From the NCBI GenBank assembly GCA_964036275.1, contig OZ038433.1:49116605-49180604 (forward strand): DNA of 64,000 nt, in the 5' to 3' direction. Made by a program: the position numbers and the translations under genes. Shown piece after piece: positions 21,191-34,555 of this stretch (position 1 is the stretch's first letter; each line of letters starts with the position of its first letter). The DNA comes from Litoditis marina (taxonomy: Eukaryota; Nematoda; Chromadorea; Rhabditida; Rhabditidae). The notes beneath the pieces were generated by a model that saw nothing but the letters and a program-made list of their open reading frames with translations, made no database searches and had not been told where the DNA came from.

Positions 21191-24100
21191 ATGATTTGGT
21201 GGATGCTCTTGGTTGAGCTGTGTGCTGGTTTAGATGACATACCAACCACTTCCAAAATCCTGGTGCCCACTAGAAAAATGCATCCGAAAGATCAACTTCT
21301 TTTCGTACAAACGGTGAGCAGATTATACTGAAAATTGGTAAGAAATCACGTTTAATTCACAAAATAACGTATACTTTGAATAGAACAGAGCAGTACCATT
21401 ACGCAGTGTCGTTGCACTTACCTCATGTTCCCACCTCCGTGCGATAATGACTTCGTATATCGTAATCAGCCTCATACCCAAGTAAAAATAACGTTCACAG
21501 GTCACGTGGAATTCGAAAATAAATTTTGTTCTACTCTGATCTAAAATAAATATATGGATCTCCGACTCAATTTACTGAATCATATCAGAGATATGAGGAA
21601 CGTTTAGAAAGATGACAAAATAAGGCGATCACAAAGCTTACCCGTATCATACCTAGTGCAGTCCAGAGTTTCACTCATCACTTAGATAGACGATGATATT
21701 GAGCGCACATTAGACGTGTGACAGATGAATAATGAGATAGTTGCGTTATTTCGTTTAAAAATGTCGCGAAATGGTGAATCGAAAAATGCCGGCTACGATG
21801 AAAGTTGAAGGGTGTAAGTTTTTCATATTGTCTACAGCCAAAATCGAGTATTAAGGTATCAGACTACAGTAGCAATCTATGATATATCTTTGATTTTTAC
21901 CTATCATATGCTTTTTTCACTTATATCTTGCTTTTGTTAAATACACAATGATTGAACTCTTAAAAATTTAGGTCTGGCGACATGGAGATCGCGCCCCCAC
22001 CATGACCTACCCAACCGATCAATATCAGGAGGAAACATGGCCGAATGGATGGGGCGAGTTGACACAGGTGAGACTATATTTATTATAACGAAATGTACTA
22101 CAATCATACAGAAGTTGTATATAGAAACAAAAAACCGGCAAGCTGTCTGATTCTGCCTGCGTTTCATTGATTCTCGTTGAGTTAGCTTAAAATACATGAA
22201 ATCAAGATTCCTTCTTGAAATCTAGAACTTTACGGGCTTCAAAAATCGCCGTTGTCACTGAGGGACATTTTTGAGTTCTCACTTCAGAAACGTGGGTGCC
22301 ATTTTTCGTGCGATTTCCCAGCTGGAAAAACGAAAAGTCAGGATGAGATAGTCTGTGTCTCTCTGATCTGCACACTAGCTCGTCAGCTTGAAAAGTGCTC
22401 TGTCAACCAGCTGGAATGTGTCTGAGTCCGACAGAAACATAGACGGGTCTACGACCTCATTGAACACTAGTCTCTCTCACTTTGTAGCTGGCCTGATGTT
22501 GAGAAATGCTCTGAGCACCTCACAGCAACTGGCGGTATTTTTTGCGATTATCTAGCTACAAAAGCGGCAAACTTCGGAATCAGATATATGCGTGCGTACA
22601 CAGAGAAATGTGAAATATACAGTACCCTCCCGCCTTTCCGTTGGCGACGACTATAATTGGCAAGGAAAAGTCTGAGACATTTGTTTTCAGCTGGGAATGC
22701 GCCAGCAATATTCACTGGGGCGTCTGCTGCGCGACCGTTACATGAATGGAACCTACAACTTTCTCAATGCAGACTACACTCCGAAAGAGGTCAGACACTC
22801 TAGTATTGTATTTACAAATTAACAATAATAACCAACAACTAGTATCGAAACTAAGTTGTCCCTGTCAAACTCCTGTGATTCGCAGCCATTCGAATGTTTC
22901 ACATATAAGCTATATAGAAGAAATTCTCAACTACCAGTTCGATGCAAATTACTGACATAACTGACAAAATATTAGTCCGTTCTTCAGTTATTTCTGAAGT
23001 ACAACACGTTTAGTTATGTATGAACTGTGCATTTACTTTAATTCAGTTGTTTCTGTTAATCACCGCTTCAGGGTATACAACATAATCCGGACAATACGCA
23101 GTCAAATATTTCAGATCTACATCCGGTCTACTGATGTGAACCGAACCTTATTGTCAGCATACGCCAACCTGGCTGGAATGTTCCCTGCTGGTACTCCTGG
23201 AAGAGACTATCCAAAAACGGAGAGGTTAGAGAACTTTCTGATTTTCTCGAGAGTTCTTGAGTTCAACTAGAACTTTTAACTGGCATACTGCAAAGAAGGA
23301 GGGATAATTAGCAAGTTTGAAAAAATTAGTCCCTATTCCACAAAACACCTTGGAAGTTGCTAATACGTTTTTGAGTCTCTTTCGGTTAAAAATCCGCATC
23401 CGTTGCGACTCTCTCTGTTTCTCTCTGTTTCTCTCTCGCTTTCTTCTCTCAGAATGAATTGTACGGCGTTGTATATTTTCTGATCACAACTGAACGTTTC
23501 TAGCTGGCCGACTGCCTGGACTCCGATTCCTGTACACACTGTGGATGTGGACACCGACTATGTTAGTTGTTTTACACTCACGAATAATAGCAAAAGAGAG
23601 TGGACAAGTCAAAAGTTTTTACTTTTTTTTTCAATTCTTGAAACAAATGTAGTTGAGGCTTGAATCTGCATGTATCAAAGTGTGTACCCTAAGGACACAA
23701 AATCAGAACTTCAACAATGGTTATATTGTTATATTTTTCGATGCTAAGACGTGGACCGGCTGATAACCATAAATATGACTCTCTACAGCAAAATAGTCAA
23801 TAGTTATGCTCTGCCGCATCTGCTACCATCATTATATATGAATAAGATGTTTCAATTTTCAAGTTTCAATATACGTTTAGCTAAATCTAATGTTTCAGAT
23901 CGGAAATGTTTTTGCCCCGTGCCCGAGAGCAAACGAACTAGATGATGAAATCAGAGAAAGCAGCTACTACAAAAATGTTGTGTCAGAAAATCAGGTAATA
24001 TCATTATTCAATATGAATTTTAAGTGTTTATATGTTTGCATATAAATAAAAGTTTTGATCTGAAAGCGACCGGAGTCTATCATAAACTCTTCTTGAATTT

Positions 24101-27100
24101 GAAACAACCAGATCTTCGTTTGCTGTGAAATTGTATTTTGGTAACAAACTGTTAAAAGCTATCCGTGTATTGTCCTATGTATCATTCTGAAGCTCATAAG
24201 GATAGTGTGAAACATTAAAACAGTGCTAAATGAGTTTCTGTGGTTTCCATGATTAAGAACGAGTTTAAAGTTCAACCAAGAAAGATTTTGAACGAAAAAA
24301 AAACATGATACGTTGGGGTTTTGTCCTTGTTTGAGTTTTTTTTTTTCATTTTTAGTTGGAAAAAAGTAGCTGAATGACGTGCCAGGCATGAAGTTCGAAC
24401 GAGCTGGTTCCTAATGCTTGTGCGTTCAAGTATCACACCATTATTATCAGAACCAACTTCTAAGTTAACAAAATAAATTCCTTAAAAACGTGAAAATACT
24501 TTCAATACTGAAAATTCGAGGGCGTTTGTACCTAAAAGATGTTTTTCGAACATTTTATGGTGTTGCACGCGTTACCTAGATGAACATCGTTTGTCATTCT
24601 CTTCAATCGTACGTTATAATTTCTTCGCACATTTTGATACAACTACTGAATGACAAAAACGGTGACTACGTTGTTTTCAGGATTTTCTGGACTTCATATC
24701 TGAGAAAACGGGGATGGACATCGAACTGCCAATCATATATCTGATAAACGACGCTTCCCACATTGAGGTGAGCGGAAGTTAGGGTCAATCTCTGAAAAAA
24801 ACATTTTTCTGCGTTCATGAACCTTAGTTCTGTTTTCTTCCTTTTTCTGGTACGTATCTCCTAGACCGCAGTTGAACATCAGATCGTACGTTATTGTGCC
24901 ATTCATAGTGACTTGAAACGTAGAAGGGTATGAAGAATATTAGCGGCGCTTATTGTATCAATGTTTTTCTCGACTTTTGTCACTGCTAATCATGTTTTTA
25001 TGATGTTCGGCTTTGCTTCAGGTGCCTTTAAAGTAGGACGATTATGTGGACGAATCCCTTGCGCATCGTTCCTTTAAACTGCAATTGAAATATGTATTGC
25101 AGTTTAAAGGACCGAAGTGTTGGGATTGGTCCACATAATCGTCCTTCTTCAACAGTGGTATCAGCAATATTTAAATCTCCGTTCCACCATTGCCTCCAAT
25201 CAGGCTTTTGATCGATTTATCATTACCCAAATAAACACATATTGAACAAACCTCATGAAACTGTGAAGTTATTTTTGAATACTCTAATAAAGTTCGAATT
25301 CTTCCGTTAGAATCGCACAACAAATCACCTTTCAGCGTTGGAATCACCTATTTCATCGTGATCATTATGAAACATTTCCTTAAAAAATTGTTCTTTGTTT
25401 GAAGTCAGTTGAATTGGAAATCTGTTTCTATAAAAGTTGGTTCGTTTCAGTCAATCTACAACTTAACGCAACCGGACTGGCTGACCCCAAAAGTGGCGGA
25501 GAGAATGAGAAATTTGACAAGAATCGCCAACGAATACACGTACGGTATCGCGAAGCCATACGTGCCAGAGATGATCAAGTTGCGAGGAGGTGCGTCATAC
25601 TAGTAGTCAATTAATTTTTCACGTAATATTAGCGTTATAATGAGGCATCGTGCACTTTTTATTGCATGTTTCTGAGTTCTGCTGTGGTTAACACGTTTCA
25701 CGTGACTTTACTAACAATATACTTGAGAAAGAAGAGGAAAAACAACATCATGGAATAGCAAAGAATATGAAAGAATAGAGAGATGTTATGTTTTTTTACT
25801 TTGGTAAGTGCGCTCATTATATAATATGCACGCATTGACCGAAGTTGACTGAAACAATAGGATGTGATTAAAACAATATATTGCCTGCAACTGTAATATT
25901 GTTAACAGAAGTCACAAACACTGAAGTATACTATGGCAGATTCATTGAGGTGCGTTATCGGGCAGTCTTCAAATAGGTATCTTCATAGTGACTGATACAC
26001 GCTGGCTCGGGATGTTTTAACGAGCCAATATTTGCTGTTATTCCATGATACTGGTGTTAGTTAGTAAGAGTAGCGAAAGGAAATTCCGTTCAGGGTTGTT
26101 ATTCTAAATGAGTTGTGTTTTCATTGTTCCTTGTGATCGATTGTTGCGTTTCAGAAAAGCTACTATTTGTCTTGTTTCTATTTGGCTTCAGACACAATAG
26201 TTGGTAGCGTAGATGAAGAACAGGAAAATGTTTATAAACGAGTATATAATTTGAGCAAACGGGACGATTCAGGATCCATGCTCCGAGCTATCATTGACAA
26301 GATGCAGCACAAACTTACTTGTCATCAAAAGGAAAACTCCGGTGATGAGTGCAACTGGATGGGATCACTCAAGTACTACGCCTACTCTGCTGTAAGTTAA
26401 TACTACAGATGTAAACTTTGTAGTTGTCATCATTTCCGGATAACATAACGTGTACTGTTAGTCAATTCAAATGTTTCCAATGAAACTTTCCATGAATAAG
26501 AGTTCGTACACATGCAATTTAGGGCACAATTGTTGACAATAGAAGTGGTCGATGGTCATGTTGATTTTCGTGAATCAGTTAAATGTTTCAGCACGACACC
26601 ACGGTAGCTGCTCTTCTGACGACCTTCGGAGACGAAACTCGCGTGATTCGTGGCGGTCTTCCCAAGTACACTGCATCTGTCGCCGTCGAGTTGTGGGATC
26701 TCCACGAGGAAGGACCCGCTGTCAAGGTATTAAGGTATACTGGAAGTGAATTGAATAGTCACGTATAGTAGCAATCTAATGAAAAATCGGGCACTTGGTC
26801 ATCGCACTTTTCTGAGTTCCGCTGTGTTTAACATGTTTCACGTGACTGTGCAGTTGAGCTCCAGCTCCAGCTTGAGTTGAGTTGTGCTCCAGTTTAGCTG
26901 GTTTTGTTAATTTTCCCTGTTTTCAATGTATCTTACATGATTTTATGTGAACTAATCAATCAAAGGTATGTTTTTTTAATGGAAAACCACAGCAATTCGT
27001 AGCGATAACTGTTATCGAGTATTGTTTTCTCAATCCTACTGAGGCCTACAGTATGATTAAAAGTTTTTGTTTGTTCTGAACACCCAAGTTATATTCAAAA

Positions 27101-29014
27101 GATGAAAGTTTCCGAATTCCATTCCAATTTTCTAGGGTTCTGAAGGTTTTTCGACAAAGTTTGCATCAGAAAGCAGTCCTAGCAATGTAGTAACAGCCAT
27201 TGAATATTCTTAAGGTGTTCTGTTAGAGTGTCAGTTCCTCAGTAATTGATGTATGACTATAAGTAAATTGAATTGTCGCGTAAAGTTAGCATTCTAAAGA
27301 GGCTTTGGGCACTTTATTATTGCACGTTTCTGAGTTCTGCTGTATTCAACACGTTCCACGTAACTGTGCGATTGACTAACAGTATATTTCCATGAGTTTT
27401 CGGGTAAGTATAACGTAATTTTCTAGATATTGTTCCATGGAGCTTTCCACCATAAATACCACGTGATCACCCACCTGACCAAGGGATGTCCACACAACAA
27501 CGAATTCTGCTCATTGGAGGTATATTTCACTACTAATTTTGGACATTATCAACATATATAAGCAAACTACAAACTAAAAACTTTCAGAGGGGGCGATATA
27601 TCATCAAGGTGGACCCCAAAGATATGAGAGACATGCGAAAATGCGATAGAAAATGTTTGTGGGGTTTGTCACGAATATTTGATCTGTTTTATTAATTTTG
27701 CAATGTTGTGTGTAATAAATAGTCATCGTACCCGAGCAAACGGTGATATATTGTGACCGAAACACTTAGGTGTAGTGGCAAGGCGCGCGGTTGGATTAGT
27801 CAGAAAAAATAATTTGATCTCAGCATAATTCTCCTTGATAGAAATTTGATTGTGCGATTGTGGCCCCAATTCTAGAAACAAGTATCCTATGCATAGCACA
27901 CAGGACATCGACCGGATGAACTACTAATCCACGTGTTACAACGAGGGAAACAATTATCTTTAAGGGCTAGATTACAGTATCAGTCAAGTTATGGCGAAAT
28001 GGCATTTATTGTGTGCTCTTCCGATACTTTCATCTCTGCCCGCTGAATTATTCCAGTATTGATATCTCGTCCGACGTGTTCAAATCGTTAAAGGGACCGT
28101 TCCTCTCTTATGTGGAGGTTTGAGCTGATGAGTCGATACTGTTCACATTAAAAAAGCAAAAATTATTCATATAGGTGTCAACTTCCTGTCTTGCCCCGTG
28201 TTCTCAGAATTGCGGCGCGACCACGCGCACGTACATACACTGCCGAGTTCATCTACGTACAAAATGTTCAAAACGTCCATAAAATTATAAAACCATGTTC
28301 AAAACATGGCCAAAATTACTAATTTGAAATCTGAAAAGGAAGACTTGTAAATATCATGAAAACTACAAAGCAGTGATAGATTTAGGATTGCTGCATTACA
28401 GTAACCCAAATCCTGTTCGCTTCTATTTTGCTCCGTAATAATGTTTTTTCTTTAACTCTCTGTACGTAAGGTATGAACTTTCATCTCAAAACAGAACAAA
28501 TGACTTTTTTCATCTTTCAAAATTTACTTACATTGCACATTATAGAGGTACTGTCCTATTAACTTTAACCAACATAGTTCGTTAATGAAGTGAACGTATG
28601 TTCATTTCAGACATTCTCGAAGCGCAGTCACAAGTTCATACCGCGAAACATGTCCAAGGAATGTCAATCGAAGAGTGAAAGTAACCGTACTGGTAAGTTT
28701 TCGTTCGAGAGCAGGTTTTTTTCAGCTGTTAGGCATACAGAAAACCGAAACCAACTGCATTCATTCATGTATTCAGTCAACTTTTTGTTGTTCAGTACGT
28801 TTGCAAAGTGACGAATGTTGTAAGATGGATGTTTTTTTTACAAAAATAGCATAATAAACCAGGATTTCCTGAAGTATTTTATGAAAGTTATTTCATCTGT
28901 GCTGATGAATTTTTTTCTTTCGTTAGAATCATCAGAATATGACGCATGATTTTCGCAGAGTGAACGAAGAAAGATTGATTGATTATAAAAAGTGTCATTT
29001 CAGATAAGTGGTGA
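21191..29014 (+). CDS. Histidine acid phosphatase (secreted, 459 aa)
   Basis: A branch-2 histidine phosphatase that hydrolyses phosphomonoesters, probably outside the cell or in the lysosomal/gut lumen. The 15 exons, all in phase, are 21191-21313, 21972-22067, 22691-22789, 23115-23224, 23504-23561, 23899-23994, 24681-24767, 25451-25589, 26273-26391, 26592-26726, 27427-27519, 27588-27658, 28057-28117, 28611-28692, 29004-29014. The N-terminus [13 protein letters not shown] is a signal peptide. [16 protein letters not shown] carries the phospho-accepting His and the RHG motif; IRSTDVNRT supplies the third Arg; [15 protein letters not shown] carries the catalytic HD. The family-like tail reads [21 protein letters not shown] and ECQ. 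Exon 9 could start earlier, at an upstream TTCAG, but the chosen site keeps the conserved KLRGGSML. Three family A MITEs lie in its introns. Introns of 0.2-0.9 kb are long for a small-genome nematode. Confidence 0.93.
25034..25146. mobile_element. Nested fold-back element in an acid phosphatase intron
   Basis: Outer arms TAGGACGATTATGTGGAC and GTCCACATAATCGTCC, and inner arms GTTCCTTTAAACTGCAAT and ATTGCAGTTTAAAGGACC, are near-perfect reverse complements. A single transcript would fold into one long hairpin with a 10-base loop. It lies in the intron between the exons ending 24767 and starting 25451. Confidence 0.85.
25598..25722. mobile_element. Family A MITE, copy 3
   Basis: Starts ATACTAGTAGTCAATT 8 bases after the donor at 25589 of acid phosphatase exon 8 and ends CTAACAATATAC. 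The core TTTCTGAGTTCTGCTG and TTTCACGTGACT match the family. Confidence 0.8.
26736..26860. mobile_element. Family A MITE, copy 4
   Basis: Starts TATACTGGAAGTGAATTG 9 bases after the exon 10 donor of the acid phosphatase gene. The right arm TTTCACGTGACTGTGCAGTTGA is truncated and runs into a short CAGCTCCAG-type repeat. Confidence 0.75.
27252..27387. mobile_element. Family A MITE, copy 5
   Basis: A complete copy: ATAAGTAAATTGAATTGTCGCG at the left, TGCGATTGACTAACAGTATA at the right. It ends 39 bases before acid phosphatase exon 11 and shares its intron with copy 4. Confidence 0.8.
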
Positions 29015-29088
29015 CATCTTCTCTTCGGCTGGGCACATTGTCACGATAAAACATAAATGTTGTATTTTTCATGTCTCATAATACTGAT

Positions 29089-29094
29089 AATAAA
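29089..29094 (+). terminator. Poly(A) signal AATAAA
   Basis: Lies 74 bases after the acid phosphatase stop codon (29012-29014), within ACTGATAATAAAAAC. Confidence 0.6.
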
Positions 29095-29725
29095 AACATT
29101 TCGATAATCACTCGATCCCTTTATCCTGTATGTTAAGGTTTCAACTTTTGTCCGAGAAAAGAAGGAGGAACAAATCATGAAATCAGTATCATTATCATTA
29201 TTATTGGTTTAGTTGTTCAAACAGAACACTAGGTGTGAGTATACTGTTATTCAATCGCACAGCCGAGTGAAACATGTTGAAGAAACCGTTCCGCTATAAT
29301 TTGAGTTCCACGAAAAAATTAAAAAGCTCAAAAAAGTTTCTTAACGTCTTCCCATAGATGAAAGAACTTTCTGATTGTAAATTTGTAAAATTTGCATAAC
29401 ATGAAGCAATAAAGAAGGGGGCATGAACATTTTCACTGTGACGCAACTTCACTTGGTTCATTTACATCAAGATTTATTTTTATTTTGTAGTCTCTAATTG
29501 TGTATTTGTATGCGATAGACTGCTTTAAAATTATTTCTGCACTTCTATAGGCTGTTTTGAGCATACCCCGTACGCAACTCCCCTATCGGTGTCATTACGT
29601 AAGCCGCTTTTCTCAGAAAACGGAGAAAGATAGAGATATAAAAGTATATATTTTTGATAATGGTTTTTCATTTGCCACAGGGTCAGATTGTTGACTCAAA
29701 ATTCAAAATTAAAGCGGGACGGATT

Positions 29726-29792
29726 CTTTAAACACAGCAGAACTCATTATAATACTAACTTTACTTGACTGTTCGATTTACTTCTAGTATAT
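29726..29792. mobile_element. Family A MITE, truncated copy 6
   Basis: Only the right half remains: TTTAAACACAGCAGAACTCA followed by TTTACTTGACTGTTCGATTT and ACTTCTAGTATA. It abuts the decayed element that starts at about 29810. Confidence 0.65.
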
Positions 29793-29809
29793 TAAGATGT
29801 TTTCTTCAA

Positions 29810-30120
29810 GGTGGCGACGTTTCGGTGAGGTCAATGTCTTCCGGCCTGTAAAATGCATCAATTAACAAATTACAACAAACTCAATACAGTCGCGCCGGAA
29901 AACATGATTCTGAAAGCAGCTTGAGAATACACATTTGAAAATGTAAAAAAACTCAATTAGAGTTCAAATTCGAGCTTGTCTCGCGAACGTTCGAATCCCA
30001 AATCGATGCAGAAAATTAGCGAGTTTGTTTCGATCCATTCGAACTCGTGTTAGCTTCAAAGAAAAGTTAGCAAACATATTTATTTGAATTACCCTTTTTC
30101 ACAACAAGATTTAGATTTCT
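29810..30120. mobile_element. Decayed copy of the 45.7-kb TIR element
   Basis: Shares GGTGGCGACGTTTCGG, CAATACAGTCGCGC and a CCTTTTTCACA stretch in the same order and spacing as 45793-45965, but the 50-bp terminal inverted repeats are not recognisable here. Confidence 0.6.
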
Positions 30121-30519
30121 CAAAAATCATTCCACAAAACATGAAGCTACAATAACTAAAACAAAAGTGTGACTAACATCTCGCAAACTCAAAATAGAAT
30201 GAACTCGACAACGAAAAACTTTACAGACTATATTTGTAACTATACCGAAGGAACCGAACTGAACTACGAGCTACGAGCGTGCGTGTCTTATAGAGTGCTT
30301 GCAACATTGCAAAACGTCTAAAACAACATGTGACAGTTATGACTCTCAAGATTATTTTTGAGCTTTCGTTGAATTTCTCGGGCGTCCGAAAACTTTTAAG
30401 AGAAATGAATAGTGTCACTTCGGTCTTTCTGATCCACAGGCCTAAATCTCAGAAAAACCGTTGCAACTTAAAATACCGGACTCGCAATTTTCGCAACTTA
30501 AAATACCCGGGTCAGTCAG

Positions 30520-30714
30520 ATGTCGCCTGTACTTTTTGAAATTCATATGGAGATGCAGGCTAATTCGACACCAGTATTTAAGCCTGCATCTTCTCCGGTA
30601 TTTCAAGCTGCCAGCGTTTTCACAGCTATGGCTAGGACCTTCTTTTCCGGAATGTCGGATATACTACATCCCAATGTTTCGTCATCATCATATAAGACAG
30701 TGGATCGCATTTGA
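30520..30714 (+). CDS. Candidate small ORF or final exon (64 aa)
   Basis: The frame begins MSPVLFEIHMEMQANSTPVF directly after GTCAGTCAG and ends in TGA after SYKTVDRI. Composition is protein-like and less AT-biased than the surroundings. No domain, signal peptide or membrane segment is recognised. It could be a last exon of an unseen gene, a gene fragment, or chance; no upstream exon or poly(A) signal was identified. Confidence 0.25.
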   Translation: MSPVLFEIHMEMQANSTPVFKPASSPVFQAASVFTAMARTFFSGMSDILHPNVSSSSYKTVDRI

Positions 30715-31409
30715 GGACAACATTTGATGTGTCGATCGCGTGTCATTTTCCTCATTCCCCCCGGAGGCTTTTTGCTTTTCCTTATATAGCGACATGAAGA
30801 CTGGATAACGATGCAAGACTTCCCTCAAAAAACAGCCCGAATCAGACAAAGTTAGTTAGCATAGACGTTCTGTAAACAAAAAAGATTCTCTAACTGACTC
30901 CTTTTTGGAATCAACGTTTTCGTTCTGGTATGTGTATCACATAACACTTTTCTGTTTTTTGTGCAATGTTAGTAAACAAGTGTCAGTTCTATTATGTTTT
31001 ATGATGATCTTCTACCTTGCAGAGTAGTGTTTTTCTTCTAATAGGTTGGTTGTTTAGATAGGTCACGTGTTATGCTTTCCGTTTCTTTAAAATAGTGTTC
31101 ACCCAGTTTGGTTGTGCCATACGTTCGGCTGTTCGAAGGGAATGGATGTTCTTTTATGAGTTTGTTTGTACCCAATTGCGCACCAATGCAGTTTCCCAAA
31201 AGAACGTCGGTTTCTGGAGTTGGCAACACTCTGAACGAGTATATCAGGAAACGACAACAAAAGGGGAAGAGGAAAGAGAGAATGAGAGAGGGGGAGAAGA
31301 GAGAGAAAGATGAAAAAAGAGGAAATCGACGGAAAAAGAAGTGTGAAGAGTGAGTGACATGAAGCGAAACAGAGGGAAAATAAAACTGGTGTGAGAAGTG
31401 AAGAGATAG

Positions 31410-31410
<1 letters not shown>

Positions 31411-31475
<65 letters not shown>

Positions 31476-31510
31476 AAGTGAGAAGTGAGATAGATAGAGA
31501 GACGGAGAGA

Positions 31511-31582
<72 letters not shown>

Positions 31583-31590
31583 GAGAATTC
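31411..31590 (+). repeat. GA microsatellite
   Basis: Long (GA)n tracts broken by a G run (about 31468-31476) and GATA steps. Long Ser/Leu or Arg/Glu frames across it are translations of the repeat. A CT-rich tract follows at 31749-31835. Confidence 0.95.
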
Positions 31591-31924
31591 GCATTCCTTT
31601 CCACGAGCATGCGTTCGTGTGGTTGAATCTCGTGAACACCGCCTCTCAATGTCCTAATTAACTCGGCCATTGAAGCGTGGGCTGAAGACTAACAATGGGT
31701 ACATGTTCAGTGGGGTTCTACCTGCTTTGGTCATGTAACATAAAGTTTCTCTCTCTCTCTCTCTCTTTCTTTCTCTCTCTTTCCAACTCTCTTGCTCCCT
31801 CTCTCTTCTCTCACTCTCTCTTCTCTCACTCTTTATGTTTTGGACCCTTTTCGATAACTGTAAATATATTCCGGTATTTAAATTAGGTAAAAAAATGCCT
31901 AAAATGAGTCGAACAAAACTCAAA

Positions 31925-32017
31925 TTAAACCAAGTAATGTATAGGTAACCTCGATTAAAACATTACCGGAACTCAGATTAAACCAAGTAATGTATAGGTA
32001 ACCTCGATTAAAACATT
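31925..32017 (+). repeat. 40-bp perfect direct repeat
   Basis: TTAAACCAAGTAATG...TTAAAACATT occurs at 31925-31964 and again at 31978-32017, 53 bases apart, without mismatch. No element ends are visible. Confidence 0.8.
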
Positions 32018-34555
32018 CAAGTGCGAGTAATAAAACGCTACTCGAGTGTGCTCGCACTTTCGAGATGTAAGGTATCCATCTGACGTTGGTTGCATTTATT
32101 CTGCCGGTTTCAAGTGATGTTTGTCGAATATGTCAGACTTCCGAAAGTCGCATCGAATTAGATATTTTCATGTTTCGTTGGCCGGAGCGTTTTAATGACC
32201 CTTCAGTCAATAAAGTGTCCACCCACAGCCCGTTCCTACTTCTATTAGAGCAAATTAGTGGTTTCCACTCATTTTTTGACGATTGGGCATTGGAGTGTTT
32301 TCCCGCACCCGAGTGTTGCAGCCATGCTATTACATTGGTTGTAGGAAGCATATTTGATTAACGAAAGCTGCAATTAGGTAAAAAACTAAGTAAAGTTGCT
32401 AACGTTTCCAACTGCCCATATGAAAATGTATCATTTCTTTCAATGTGTATCTCAAATTTGTACATTTACAAACAGTTAAATCTTCGTTTTCCAAGTAGCT
32501 CCATAGTTTATATGCAATTTCAGCAGAGAGTGTAATTTAGATGCCAGATGAATATTCGAGAGAAGCGTTTTTCTTTGAAGATTCTAAGTAAGGTGCTCTT
32601 ATCTATCTCAATCGGGAGTGGGTAAACGGCAACGCACCACGAGTAGTGATATCTGACGATTACAAAGTCGAATTGAATTTTCTCCTCAACTTTAACCTTC
32701 GTTAAGATAAATATATGAAAATACCATAGATCTTCCCTATTGAACGAGTTCTTAGTATCTAGTTAGATGATTCTCCTACATGTTGTTCTCAACCATTCGA
32801 CAAGTAAATATGTGAAAACGTTATGAACTCAATGAATGAAGCAGCAAATTTGTCCTCCTTCCACATTGAAAATGTGAAACTCTTTTTTTTATTGAAAAAC
32901 TTCGGCTGGTGGGCCGGGGTTTGTACCTTTCCGTTCGAAAATTCCAAGGGTCCTAAAAAAATCAAATAATCAGGTAATAAATTAGCAAAAAAGTACGTCA
33001 TTATTGTCGTTCAAATGATTTTAGTGTTTTCAAAGGCACATAAATTCTACTTAACGCGAAAAAGCGTTTTCGAGAAAAAAAAGAGCGCAGAGCAAACTAC
33101 AAAACTAATCAACTCAGGAGAGTTTCTGTCCGACAACAGCTATTGATTTGCTTGCTTTTGAAGGAGGTTTTGCGATTAGAATAATCATAGGAACTATTGT
33201 TAACATTTGTTGTTTATTAATTGTGTTATGTTTATCATGCGACTTGCTTTCATGGTTTCACCAATTCTAACTAGTATCCATTCTGTTGTGTTGTACTTTC
33301 TACGTTTCTACGTTTCCGCGAAACTGTTTCTTTAGGACTTATCTTCAGATATAAATCCATAAATAAACATTCTATATGACTAGTTAGGCCGTGAATTTAC
33401 TAATGTTCGAGTCATTTAATTCACTTTAAATGAATTAATTTTCATTCACAAATTCTATATTCTTTGTTTTAAGGGTTGATTCATTGACATCTTGCTCAAT
33501 CGTTTGTTTCACATAAGAACATTTTGTTTTTGTAATCTAACCGTAAAATAAGGTCGAAGGTAGACACAACAATTCAATAACGAAAAATTGTCCCGTTTGT
33601 CACGTGTCACGTAATTCCGTTTACCACTAGTATATCCATCTGACCACCATCCATTAGCTCTAGTACGTTTCTAGCGAAATGACCCAGCTTCATAGGGTGG
33701 TACTTACTTTTTTCGCCCCGCTGCTTCGAACAATTTGATTTACAATGACGTTTCGACCACATTGACCGCGACACTTTATTGGAATTATTTCCACATATTG
33801 ATATTGGTCAATTTCACAATCATGTTTTTGGTGAAACATTTGAACAAAAGTAAAGAAAACAACTACTAGAGTTACCAAGTGTTATTGAATATGCAGTATT
33901 AGTCAAATACACGATAATCTAATGAAGTTGATGTCCGGCACACACTTATTCTAACACGTGTATGATTAACTATGAGTCTGTGATGTCACAATAAAGTCAC
34001 GTGAATCTACCCGTTTACTTGTTTCGATTGTTCTTCACTTGACTTTTTCAAATTCTTGTTTCCAAAAAGTAAACAAAATGAAATTGTTTTCTTGAGAGAG
34101 TTATCTCAATGTTTGCGTCAGCTGGGTTTTTCAGCAGCTCCTTATGCATGAGCGAACACCCACTGACGAATGTTGCACTTCAAATGACCACCGAATTCTT
34201 ATAGACTTGAATATTTCGAAATTGCCAACCTTCATCAAAAAGAAACAAAAATAATACAAGTTTACATGTTTACATGTTTACATGTTGACATGCTTGCATA
34301 ATATGCAAACGAAAATTATTTTTTTGTGTTTCAGCGGTAATCGCTACTTTTTCGTTCTATGTATACTCACGTTTGGTTACAACTTTTCTCATTTCATTTC
34401 GTGAGAATTAACCAAACTTAGCGAGGACGAAAAAAAATTATTCCGGTTTACATTTTGAATACTTTTTGTCCACAATATTACCCATCATTCAATCAATCAA
34501 TTTCATTCCATCCCATTTCCGCGAAGTACATTTTTAGGATTATTCCTTTTTTCAG

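Larger units (their letters stand above)
29095..34555. other. Gene-poor region between acid phosphatase and the WSN-like gene
   Basis: Contains a truncated family A MITE (29726-29792), a decayed relative of the 45.7-kb element (29810-30120), a doubtful small ORF at 30520, GA/CT microsatellites (31.2-31.85 kb), a 40-bp direct repeat (31925-32017) and a TTTACATG run (34261-34292). The frame pair at 32.1-32.35 kb shows no recognisable domain. No other gene is supported. Confidence 0.5.

Noticed and set aside
21972..22067. Bacterial-type phosphatase or transferred gene
   Set aside because: The RHGDRAPT motif occurs in animal histidine acid phosphatases, and the gene has 15 in-phase exons with nematode splice sites.
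26167..26272. Upstream extension of acid phosphatase exon 9
   Set aside because: It is open and has TTCAG acceptors, but it would separate the conserved KLRGG from SML. The acceptor at 26272 restores the family pattern.
31038..31670. Long Ser/Leu-rich and Arg/Glu-rich frames
   Set aside because: Translations of the GA/CT microsatellite on either strand.
32086..32361. Overlapping open frames on both strands, considered as a transposase fragment
   Set aside because: Compared with Tc1/mariner motifs from memory, no DDE/D-type signature was convincing.
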